The notes beneath the pieces were generated by a model that had not been told where the DNA came from, searched no databases, and saw only the letters and a program-made list of their open reading frames with translations. From positions 1 to 16,367 of the forward strand of contig JAEXRD010000071.1 in assembly GCA_023438245.1 (NCBI GenBank): DNA of 16,367 nucleotides, read 5' to 3'. Of the stretch, positions 7,426-14,392 are shown piece by piece (position 1 is the stretch's first letter; each line of letters opens with the position of its first letter). The position numbers were made by a program, and so were the translations under genes. This DNA comes from Pseudomonadota bacterium (lineage in GTDB: Bacteria; Desulfobacterota; Desulfovibrionia; Desulfovibrionales; Desulfovibrionaceae).

Positions 7426-8214
7426 TCAGCCGGCCACGATCCTGCCCGGGTCGCTGTAGACCCAGAAGCTGTCGGCCTTGATGTTGCCGATGAGCGTCAG
7501 GCCGATCTGGCGCGCCAGCTGCACCGAGAAGCTGGTGGCCACGGCGGTGGAGGCCAGCACCGGCACGCCCATGCGCACGGTCTTGAGCAGGATCTCCGAG
7601 GCCACGCGCCCCGTGGACACGATCATCTTGTCCGAGGTGTCCACGCCCTCCAGGAAGCACTGGCCCACGATCATGTCGATGGCGTTGTGTCGGCCGATGT
7701 CCTCGCGGAACAGCAGCATTCCTTCCGGCGTGCACAAGGACGAGTTGTGGCAGCCGCGCGTCTGGCCGTAGAGCGTGCTGCGGGCCTTCAGCTCCGTGGC
7801 CAGGGCCAGGATCTGCCCCGGGGCGACGCGCAGCTGGCTGGTGATGCGCCGCTTGCCCACGGTGGCCACGTTGCGGTCGAAGTTGGTGCCCTTGCCGCAG
7901 CCGGAGGTGATGGAGCGGTGCAGTTCGCGCCCGCCCGCGAAGGGGTCGTGGCTCACTGTGACGCGGGCGGTGATGCGCGCGCCCTCGTCGGTGATGTCCA
8001 GGCCCGTGATCTGGCCCGGCTCCTGGATCAGCGCGTCGCTCTTGAGGAAGCCCACGGCCAGGTGCCGGGGGTCCTTGCCGGTGCTCAGCAGCGTCACGAT
8101 CTCGCGGTCGTTCAGGTAAATGGTCAGCGGCACCTCGCGGATGGCCTCGATGCTGACCGTGCGCGGGCCCTGGGCGGTATATTCGGTGATGTCGTAGGCG
8201 AACCTGTCGGTCAT
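7426..8214 (-). CDS. fdhD: Formate dehydrogenase accessory sulfurtransferase FdhD
   Basis: A 262-residue cytoplasmic protein. FdhD carries sulfur from a cysteine desulfurase to the formate dehydrogenase cofactor, adding the terminal sulfido ligand on Mo/W. Family landmarks are the SGCGKG loop (104-109), the RGCHNSS region (153-159), the GRHNAID motif and the C-terminal SVQLARQIGLTLIG segment. The E. coli enzyme has a CxxC pair in the first loop; here only C106 is present there, with C155 and C161 further on. The ATG at 8214 follows GGAGAG; the frame extends to 8310 but without a ribosome site. It is transcribed towards fdhA but separated from it by 194 bases with hairpins, so it may be its own unit. 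It diverges from tupA. Confidence 0.94.
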   Translation of the reverse strand: MTDRFAYDITEYTAQGPRTVSIEAIREVPLTIYLNDREIVTLLSTGKDPRHLAVGFLKSDALIQEPGQITGLDITDEGARITARVTVSHDPFAGGRELHRSITSGCGKGTNFDRNVATVGKRRITSQLRVAPGQILALATELKARSTLYGQTRGCHNSSLCTPEGMLLFREDIGRHNAIDMIVGQCFLEGVDTSDKMIVSTGRVASEILLKTVRMGVPVLASTAVATSFSVQLARQIGLTLIGNIKADSFWVYSDPGRIVAG

Positions 8215-8442
8215 GGGAACTCTCCGGCATGCTTCTCTGTCATGATTCTGCAAGGCGGCTGGCGCGCCCCGCATTCCTCCCATCCTGCCCCGAAATTTTC
8301 GGAAAACCAAGGGGGGCGTCGCGTATCGCGCATTGGCACTGGCGGCGTGGTGCCAGTTTGCGACGAGTTATGTCACGATTTACAGAATTCTGGTGTTGTG
8401 TCATGTTCGCCATAGCATAAAACAGCTTCCTGGAGGGATGTC
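8215..8442. promoter_or_regulatory. Divergent fdhD / tupA control region with inverted repeats
   Basis: This 228-base gap separates the two transcription directions and must hold promoters for both. It contains a perfect inverted repeat TGGCAC-N10-GTGCCA (8334-8339 and 8350-8355). An alternative, ACTGGC-N8-GCCAGT (8338-8343 and 8352-8357), interlocks with it, and a short palindrome CCGAAA-T-TTTCGG lies at 8290-8302. Just after the first repeat, TTGCGA (8358-8363) with a weak TACAGA 17 bases on could be a sigma-70 promoter for tupA. A metal- or redox-sensing regulator could use the repeats. No well-scoring fdhD promoter was found. Confidence 0.4.
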
Positions 8443-9255
8443 ATGCGTAAACTTTCGTTTCTGCTCGCTCTTCTGTCGATTTTGATCTTCTCGGGCAGCG
8501 CCTCCGCCGTGGAGCCCATCCTGGTGGGCACCACCACCAGCACCGCCGACACCGGCCTGCTGGACTACCTGGCGCCCATGATCAAGAAGGATCTGGGCCT
8601 CGAGATGCGCTGGATCGCCGTGGGCACGGGCAAGGCCCTGGAGCACGGCAAGAACTGCGACGTGGACATCCTCATGGTCCACGCCCCGGGCGCGGAGAAG
8701 AAGTTCATCGACGAGGGCCACGGCGTGTCGCGCACCGAGTTCATGTTCAACGACTTCGTCATCGTGGGCCCGGCCAAGGACCCCGCCAAGGTCAAGGGCA
8801 AGAACGTGGCCGACACCCTGCGCGGCGTGGTGGCCGCCAACGCCCGCTTCGTCAGCCGCGGCGACGACTCCGGCACGCACAAGGCCGAGCAGGCCCTGTG
8901 GAAGGGCGCGGGCCTGCCCCTGCCCGACAAGGTCGCCTGGTACGTCAGCGCGGGCCAGGGCATGCTGGCCACCCTGCGCATGGCCGCGGAAATGGGCGGC
9001 TACACCCTGACCGACCGCGGCACCTGGATCGCCTACGAGGCCAAGAACCACGGCGGCCCGCTGGCCATCATCTCCGAGGGCGACCTGGCCCTGCGCAACC
9101 AGTACAGCATCGTGCTGCTGCCGCCCAAGTGCTCCAAGATCAAGCACGAGGCGGCCAGGAAGCTCCAGGCCTGGCTTGTTTCCAAGGCCGGCCAGGCGGC
9201 CATCGCCGGGTTCAAGGTCGAGGGCAAGAGCCTGTTCACGGCCAACGCCAAGTAG
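8443..9255 (+). CDS. tupA: Tungstate ABC transporter substrate-binding protein TupA
   Basis: A 270-residue periplasmic binding protein for tungstate. The signal peptide is clear (MRKL start, hydrophobic core 6-17, likely cut after A22). The mature protein opens with the TupA oxyanion-binding signature TTTST (30-34) followed by ADTGLL, and carries SRGDDSGTH (138-146). R139 (about 117 of the mature chain) corresponds to the arginine implicated in tungstate selectivity in Desulfovibrio TupA. This separates it from ModA and WtpA, which have different ligand motifs. The ATG has GGAGG eight bases upstream. tupB follows 15 bases later, and tupC overlaps tupB, giving a complete importer. As TupA types bind tungstate much more tightly than molybdate, the system points to tungsten use by the enzymes in this window. 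Confidence 0.94.
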   Translation: MRKLSFLLALLSILIFSGSASAVEPILVGTTTSTADTGLLDYLAPMIKKDLGLEMRWIAVGTGKALEHGKNCDVDILMVHAPGAEKKFIDEGHGVSRTEFMFNDFVIVGPAKDPAKVKGKNVADTLRGVVAANARFVSRGDDSGTHKAEQALWKGAGLPLPDKVAWYVSAGQGMLATLRMAAEMGGYTLTDRGTWIAYEAKNHGGPLAIISEGDLALRNQYSIVLLPPKCSKIKHEAARKLQAWLVSKAGQAAIAGFKVEGKSLFTANAK

Positions 9256-9270
9256 CACGCGCCCCGAGGC

Positions 9271-9984
9271 ATGGACTACTTCAGCGAAGGCTTCGCCAAG
9301 GCCGTGGCGCTGCTGCTGGCCCTGGACCCCGAGACCTTCTCGGCGGTCTGGGCCACGGGGAGCGTCACGGCCCTGGCGCTGGCGTGCAGCCTGGCCCTGG
9401 GCCTGCCCCTGGGCTTCGCTCTGGGCTATTTCCGCTTTCCGGGCCGCCGGGCCGCGCGCTTCGTGGTGGACTGGATGCTCTCCCTGCCCACGGTGGTCAT
9501 CGGCCTCATCGTGTACGCCCTGCTCACCACGCGCGGGGTGCTGGGCGACTGGGGCCTCTTGTTCACCGTCTCGGGCATGGCCATCGGCCTCACGCTCTTG
9601 GGCCTGCCCATCATCATCTCCATGACCGCCATGGCCGTGGAGTCCACGGACGCCCGCCTTACCGAGACGCTGCTCTCGCTGGGGGCCAACCGGGGGCAGA
9701 TGCTGCTGGCCACGCTCGCCGAGGCGCGCTTCGCCATGGCCCTGGCCGCGGCCCAGGCCTTCGGGCGCATCATCTCCGAGGTCGGCATCGCCATGATGGT
9801 GGGCGGCAACATCAAGTGGAGCACGCGCACCATCACCACGGCCATCGCCCTGGAAACGAGCAAGGGCGAGTTCGCCCAGGGCATCGCGCTGGGCATCGTG
9901 CTCATGCTGGTGGCCTTTCTGGTGAACCTGCTGGTGGGCCTGCTGCGCGGCTACGCGGGCGATGGCCGCAAGGGGACGGCATGA
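9271..9984 (+). CDS. tupB: Tungstate ABC transporter permease TupB
   Basis: A 237-residue inner-membrane permease with several hydrophobic helices (about 24-50, 66-85, 92-118, 150-180 and 203-228). The cytoplasmic coupling loop of binding-protein-dependent permeases is visible around 123-150 (LLSLGANRGQ, then a conserved E and A run). The start is the ATG at 9271; its ribosome site is poor (GAGG only one base away), so translation may depend on coupling with tupA, whose stop is 15 bases upstream. The start fits the family, where a short MDxF-GF leader precedes the DPE motif. Its stop overlaps the tupC start in ATGA. Confidence 0.92.
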   Translation: MDYFSEGFAKAVALLLALDPETFSAVWATGSVTALALACSLALGLPLGFALGYFRFPGRRAARFVVDWMLSLPTVVIGLIVYALLTTRGVLGDWGLLFTVSGMAIGLTLLGLPIIISMTAMAVESTDARLTETLLSLGANRGQMLLATLAEARFAMALAAAQAFGRIISEVGIAMMVGGNIKWSTRTITTAIALETSKGEFAQGIALGIVLMLVAFLVNLLVGLLRGYAGDGRKGTA

Positions 9985-10646
9985 GCGCGCTGTACCGCCT
10001 GGAGGACATCCGCGCGGGCTACGGCGGCGCCTGCGCGTTGCGCGTGGAGTCGCTGAAGATTCCCCGCGGCGGCATCGTGGGGCTCTACGGCCACAACGGC
10101 TCGGGCAAGAGCACGCTGCTGCGTGTGCTGGGCTTCCTGCTGGAGCCGGACTCCGGGCGCGTGGAGTTCGAGGGCCGCGAGGTGGACGCGGCCATGCGCA
10201 GAAACGCCCACCTGCTGCGCCGCAAGGCGGTGCTGCTGGGCCAGGACACCTGCCTGCTCAAGCGTTCCGTGGCCGCCAACGTGGCCTACGGGCTGAAGCT
10301 GCGCGGCCTGCCCGCCCCGGACGAGGCCGTCTGCGCCGCGCTGGAGCGCGTGGGCCTGCGGCCCGAAATTTACGCCCGCCGCCCCTGGCGGCAGCTCTCC
10401 GGCGGCGAGGCCCGGCGCGTGGCCCTGGCCGCCCGGCTGGTGCTTGAGCCCACGGCGCTGCTGCTGGACGAGCCCACCGCCGGGCTGGACCGCGCCAGCA
10501 CGGAGCATGTGCAGCAGGCCGTGCTGGCCGTCCGCCGCGACAACGGGGCCTCCGTGGTCATCTCCAGCCACGACCTGGCCTGGCTGAAGGCCAGCGCCGA
10601 CGAGGTGCTGACGCTGGAAGACGGGCGCATCACCGGAAAACTGTAG
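9981..10646 (+). CDS. tupC: Tungstate ABC transporter ATP-binding protein TupC
   Basis: A 221-residue ATPase that powers TupAB. All nucleotide-binding motifs are present: Walker A GHNGSGKST (37-45), the Q-loop in LLGQD, the signature LSGGEARR, Walker B LLLDEPTAGLD and the switch histidine in SSHD. It lacks the C-terminal regulatory (Mop/TOBE) domain found in ModC, which is usual for TupC. The ATG lies inside the tupB stop (ATGA), so the two are translationally coupled. 89 bases separate it from moeA. Confidence 0.94.
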   Translation: MSALYRLEDIRAGYGGACALRVESLKIPRGGIVGLYGHNGSGKSTLLRVLGFLLEPDSGRVEFEGREVDAAMRRNAHLLRRKAVLLGQDTCLLKRSVAANVAYGLKLRGLPAPDEAVCAALERVGLRPEIYARRPWRQLSGGEARRVALAARLVLEPTALLLDEPTAGLDRASTEHVQQAVLAVRRDNGASVVISSHDLAWLKASADEVLTLEDGRITGKL

Positions 10647-10671
10647 GGGCCGCTTCGCCGGGGACGCCCTT

Positions 10672-10715
10672 TGCCCCCTGGACATGCCCGCCCGGCAACG
10701 GGCAGAATGGGGGCA
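10672..10715 (+). ncRNA. Nested stem-loop in the moeA leader
   Basis: Two perfect inverted repeats are nested: outer TGCCCCC/GGGGGCA (10672-10678 and 10709-10715) and inner TGCCCG/CGGGCA (10685-10690 and 10699-10704), with a 6/4-base internal loop and an 8-base apical loop. It ends 11 bases before the GGAGG ribosome site of moeA and has no T run, so it is not an intrinsic terminator. It may separate tupABC expression from moeA, stabilise mRNA, or be a small regulatory element. It is not matched to any known riboswitch class. Confidence 0.4.
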
Positions 10716-10735
10716 GCAAGCGCCCGGAGGAACAT

Positions 10736-12022
10736 GTGAAGCCATTTTTGACCTTGCAGACCGTGGAGCAGGTGCTGGAGCACCTCCGCTCCTTTCCCAT
10801 CGTGGGCGAGGAGACCCTGCCCCTGGCCGAGGCCCTGGGCCGCAGGCTGGCCGAGCCCTTCGCCGCCACCGAGGACCTGCCCGGCTTCGACCGCTCCACG
10901 GTGGACGGCTTCGCCGTGGCCGCCCGCGACGTGTTCGGCGCGCAGGAGGGCAGCCCCGCGCTCATCAAGGTGGTGGGCGAAAGCCGCATGGGCGAGACGC
11001 CCGACTTTTCCCTGAATCCCGGCGAGGGTGCCCGCATCTCCACCGGCGGCATGCTGCCCACCGGCGCGGACTGCGCGGTGATGGTGGAATACTCCCGGCC
11101 CGGCGCGGGCGCGTACATCGAGCTGACGCGCAGCCAGGCCCCGGGCGACAACGTCATCCTGCGCGGCGACGACGCGGCCCGGGGCGACGTGCTGCTGCCC
11201 GCCGGTCGCCGCCTGCGGCCCCAGGACATCGGCCTTTTGGCGGCCTTCGGCGCGGCTGAGGCGAGCGTGCGCCGCCGCCCGCGCGTGGCCATCCTCTCCA
11301 CCGGCGACGAGGTTGTGCCGCTCACGCAGACCCCGCCGCCGGGCAAGATTCGTGACGTCAACGCCCACAGCCTGGCCGCCCTGTGCCGCGAGGCGGGCGC
11401 GCTGCCGGTCATGGCCGGGCTGGTGCGCGACGATTTCGGCGAGCTCTCGGCCACCCTGGCCCGGCTGGCCCGGGACAACGACGTGGTGGCGGTGTCCGGC
11501 GGCTCGTCCGCGGGCATGCGCGACCACACCGTGGAGGCCTTCGGCGCGCTGCCCGGCGGCAAGGTGCTGGTGCACGGCGTGGCCCTGAGCCCCGGCAAGC
11601 CGCTCATCGTGGCCCAGTCCGAGAGCGAGGGCCACGATGGCACAGGGACCCGGAAAGTGTGCCTGCTGGGCCTGCCCGGCCACGTGGCCAGCGCGCTCAT
11701 CAGCGCCCGCGTGTTCCTGGCCCCGCTGCTGCAGCACCTGCAGGGCCAGGCGGACCCGGAAATCCTGCCCCAGGTGGCGGCGCGGCTCACGCGGCCCGTG
11801 GCCTCGGCCCCGGGGCGGCGCGACTACCTGCGCGTGCGCCTTGTCCCCCTGGAAGCGCCCCTGGACGCCCCGGAGGGTGGGATCCGCTTCGCCGCCGAGC
11901 CCATCCTGGGGGCTTCCGGCCTGGTGTCGGACATGGCCAGGGCCGACGGGCTGCTCGTGTGTCCGGAGAGTTGCGAAGGCTACGACGCGGGCACCGTCGT
12001 TTCCGTGGAATTGCTTCGTTAA
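10736..12022 (+). CDS. moeA: Molybdopterin molybdenumtransferase MoeA
   Basis: A 428-residue enzyme that inserts molybdate or tungstate into adenylated molybdopterin. Motifs in order: PGFDRSTVDGFAV in domain I, STGGMLPTGAD, GDNVILRGDD, the substrate-binding STGDEVV, SGGSSAGMRDH and SPGKPLI followed by GLPGHVASA. The C-terminal domain IV is complete. Length is normal for the family. The start is GTG at 10736, with GGAGG five bases before it; an ATG two bases earlier is immediately followed by TGA and cannot be used. It lies between tupC and a second moeA-like gene, so metal import and insertion appear to be made together. Confidence 0.93.
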   Translation: MKPFLTLQTVEQVLEHLRSFPIVGEETLPLAEALGRRLAEPFAATEDLPGFDRSTVDGFAVAARDVFGAQEGSPALIKVVGESRMGETPDFSLNPGEGARISTGGMLPTGADCAVMVEYSRPGAGAYIELTRSQAPGDNVILRGDDAARGDVLLPAGRRLRPQDIGLLAAFGAAEASVRRRPRVAILSTGDEVVPLTQTPPPGKIRDVNAHSLAALCREAGALPVMAGLVRDDFGELSATLARLARDNDVVAVSGGSSAGMRDHTVEAFGALPGGKVLVHGVALSPGKPLIVAQSESEGHDGTGTRKVCLLGLPGHVASALISARVFLAPLLQHLQGQADPEILPQVAARLTRPVASAPGRRDYLRVRLVPLEAPLDAPEGGIRFAAEPILGASGLVSDMARADGLLVCPESCEGYDAGTVVSVELLR

Positions 12023-12054
12023 GGCCCACCCACCCACTATTCGAGGATACCGCC

Positions 12055-14007
12055 ATGAAGCGCAACGTCTACCTGACCCTGCTGGCCCCCGAGGAAGCCC
12101 GCCCGCGCTGGTTCGAGCGCCTGGGCGCGGAAGCCTTCGCCCTGCCCGAGGAGCATGTGCCCATCACCCAGGCCCGGCACCGGGTCATCAGCCGCCCGGT
12201 GGCCGCGCTGCGCTCCTCCCCGGCCTTCCACGGCGCGGCCATGGACGGCGTGGCCCTGCTGGCCGCCGACACCTTCAGCGCGTCGGCCCGCAGGCCGCTC
12301 AGGCTCAAGGTCGGCGAGCAGGCCCACTGGATCAACACCGGACGCCCCCTGCCGGACGGCTGCAACGCCGTGGTCATGGTGGAGAACCTGCACACCGAAA
12401 AGGGCGACGACGGCGGCGAGTGGGTGGTGCTGGAGAAGGCCGCCTTCCCCTGGCAGCACGTGCGCAAGCTCGGCGAGGACATGGTGGCCACCGAGATCAT
12501 CCTGCCGCCGGGCACGGACATCGGCCCCTACGAGCTGGGCGCGCTGGCCGCCGGGGGCGTGCTGAACGTGCCGGTGTTCCAGAAGCCCGTGGTGCACATC
12601 ATCCCCAGCGGCTCGGAGATCACCCCCCTGGACCAGGCCAGCGAGGCGGACCTGAACGCCGGGCGCGTGCTGCCGGAGTTCAACTCGCTCATCCTCTCGG
12701 CCATGATCGCCGACGCCGGGGGCCAGCCTGTCACCCGGCCCATCGCCCCGGACGAGCCGGAGGCCATCGCGGCGGCGCTGCTCAAGTCGCTGGACGAGGG
12801 CGCGGACCTGGTGCTGCTCAACGCCGGGTCGTCCGCGGGCAGCCACGACTACACCGCCCACGTGCTGGAAAGCCTGGGCGAGGTGCTCTGCCACGGCATC
12901 ACCGTCATGCCGGGCAAGCCCACGGTGCTGGCCATCGTGCGCGGCAAGCCCGTGGTGGGCGTGCCGGGCTACCCGGTCAGCGCCGGGGTGGCCATGGAGG
13001 AGTTCGTGCTGCCGCTGCTGCATCTGTGGCAGAAGCGCTTTTTCCCGCGCCGAGCCGTGGCCCGGGCCCTGCCCTGCAACCCGCTGCCCTCGCGCCCGGG
13101 CATGGAGGAGCGCGTGCGCGTGCGCCTGGGCCGCGTGGACGGAACCGTGGTGGCCGTGCCCCTGCCGCGCGGCGCGGGCACCGTGACCAGCTTGAGCCGC
13201 GCCGACGGCATCGTGCGCATCCCGCGCGACAGCGAGGGCCTGGGCGCGGACGCCCCCGTGGACGTGGAGCTGCTGCGCCCGCTGGAGGCCCTGGACAGCG
13301 CGCTCATGGCCATCGGCAGCCACGACAACACGCTCGACCTGCTGGACAGCCTGCTGCGCCGGGCGCACCCGAAGTTCCGCCTCACCTCGGCCCACGTGGG
13401 CTCCATGGGCGGGCTGATGGCCCTGAAGCGCGGCCAGTGCCACCTGGCGGGCAGCCACCTGCTGGACGAGGACACCGGCGTGTACAACCAGCGGGCCATC
13501 GCCGACACGCTGGAGGAGCCGGTGGTGCTGCTGCGCCTGGTGGACCGCGAGCAGGGCCTCATCGTGGCTCCGGGCAACCCCATGGGCATCAGGGACATCG
13601 CCGACCTGGCCCGCGAGGGGGTGCGCTTCATCAACCGCCAGAAGGGCAGCGGCACCCGCGTGCTGCTGGACTACCGCCTGAAGCTGCTGGGCATCTCGCC
13701 CGACGCCATCCAGGGCTACCCGGACGAGGAGTACACGCACATGAACGTGGCCGCGGCGGTGCTCTCCGGCCGGGCCGACGCCGGGCTGGCCGTGCGCGCG
13801 GCGGCCAACGCCCTGGGCCTGCCCTTCGAGCCCGTGGGCGTGGAGGAGTACGACCTAGTCATTCCCCGGCGCTTCTACGAAACAGAGGCCATGCGCGCCC
13901 TGCTCGACGTCATCCGGGGGCCGGAGTTCCGGACCATCGTGGAGGGCCTGGGCGGCTACGGCACGGAGAAGACGGGCCAGGTCATCTGGGAGTATCCGGG
14001 CCGCTAG
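12055..14007 (+). CDS. moeA: MoeA-like protein fused to a C-terminal periplasmic-binding-like domain
   Basis: A 650-residue two-part protein. Residues 1 to about 415 are a second MoeA (AMDGVAL, NTGRPLPDGCNAVVMVE, PSGSEITP, NAGSSAGSHDYTAHV, MPGKPTV, GVPGYPVSAGVAMEEF). From about 418 on there is a PBP-like domain with GSHDNTLDLL and AGSHLLDEDTGVYN (about 465-478), NRQKGSGTR, and AVLSGRADAGLAV; such fusions are known in anaerobes and archaea. No signal peptide is present, so the binding domain is cytoplasmic, where it could hold an oxyanion or pterin ligand. The ATG has GAGGAT seven bases upstream and lies 32 bases after the first moeA. A strong terminator follows, ending the tup-moe operon. Substitutions against the first MoeA suggest split jobs, for example W versus Mo, but this is inference. 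Confidence 0.9.
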   Translation: MKRNVYLTLLAPEEARPRWFERLGAEAFALPEEHVPITQARHRVISRPVAALRSSPAFHGAAMDGVALLAADTFSASARRPLRLKVGEQAHWINTGRPLPDGCNAVVMVENLHTEKGDDGGEWVVLEKAAFPWQHVRKLGEDMVATEIILPPGTDIGPYELGALAAGGVLNVPVFQKPVVHIIPSGSEITPLDQASEADLNAGRVLPEFNSLILSAMIADAGGQPVTRPIAPDEPEAIAAALLKSLDEGADLVLLNAGSSAGSHDYTAHVLESLGEVLCHGITVMPGKPTVLAIVRGKPVVGVPGYPVSAGVAMEEFVLPLLHLWQKRFFPRRAVARALPCNPLPSRPGMEERVRVRLGRVDGTVVAVPLPRGAGTVTSLSRADGIVRIPRDSEGLGADAPVDVELLRPLEALDSALMAIGSHDNTLDLLDSLLRRAHPKFRLTSAHVGSMGGLMALKRGQCHLAGSHLLDEDTGVYNQRAIADTLEEPVVLLRLVDREQGLIVAPGNPMGIRDIADLAREGVRFINRQKGSGTRVLLDYRLKLLGISPDAIQGYPDEEYTHMNVAAAVLSGRADAGLAVRAAANALGLPFEPVGVEEYDLVIPRRFYETEAMRALLDVIRGPEFRTIVEGLGGYGTEKTGQVIWEYPGR

Positions 14008-14031
14008 ACCCACCCATGCACAGGGAAACAC

Positions 14032-14069
14032 GCCCCTGGCCGGAAGCTCCGGCCGGGGGCTTTTCTTTT
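14032..14069 (+). terminator. Intrinsic terminator of the tupABC-moeA operon
   Basis: A 12-bp stem (14032-14043 with 14049-14060; 11 Watson-Crick pairs and one G-U) closes the loop AAGCT and is followed at once by TTTTCTTTT. It lies 25 bases after the second moeA stop. This is the clearest Rho-independent terminator in the window and separates this operon from aor. Confidence 0.93.
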
Positions 14070-14392
14070 GCGCCATGCCGGAACATGCCCACGCGTCACC
14101 TGTATGTCATTTCTGGCACACATTGACAGTGAAGAACCGGGGGCCTAAATATAAAACAGATGCTTAAATAGTGTCGTGATGCGTTGAAGCACCATACAAT
14201 TTTGAAGCATCGGCCAAGGATTGCAGTCTCTGGAACAGACCACGTCCAGATCAAAAGCGTGATCTACAGAGCAGGTTGCACAAGAAGAATGACTTTATTG
14301 TGCCTCAATTGGCATAATGACGGGCCGGACGCCAGGAACACATGCGGCGCGGCCACCCCGAAAAACAGCTCAGAACCCCTACGGAGGCGCAT
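14070..14392 (+). promoter_or_regulatory. Long A/T-richer leader of aor with candidate promoters and repeats
   Basis: This 323-base region has no convincing gene and is less GC-rich than its surroundings. It holds a perfect -35 TTGACA (14123-14128) with TAAATA 17 bases on (14146-14151). A second candidate is ATGACT (14289-14294) with CATAAT (14313-14318), spacer 18. An inverted repeat GCACAA-N14-TTGTGC (14278-14283 and 14298-14303) overlaps that -35. TTGAAGCA occurs twice as a direct repeat (14184-14191 and 14202-14209). If the upstream promoter is used, the 5' leader is some 240 bases, long enough for RNA control. No known riboswitch fold was recognised. Confidence 0.45.

Noticed and set aside
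8245..8310. N-terminal extension of FdhD to 8310
   Set aside because: No ribosome site there; the ATG at 8214 has GGAGAG and begins the conserved region.
8334..8350. TGGCAC as a sigma-54 -24 element (also TGGCAC at 7311)
   Set aside because: At neither place is a GC dinucleotide found at the required -12 distance.
10734..10739. ATG as the moeA start
   Set aside because: It is followed directly by TGA in its frame; the GTG two bases later opens the MoeA frame.
10370..12037. A 555-codon minus-strand frame under tupC and moeA
   Set aside because: Antisense shadow of recognised genes; the protein has no domain-like pattern.
11637..14126. An 829-codon plus-strand frame overlapping both moeA genes
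   Set aside because: It is out of phase with two clear MoeA proteins and is Arg/Pro/Gly/Ala-rich, typical of a shadow frame.
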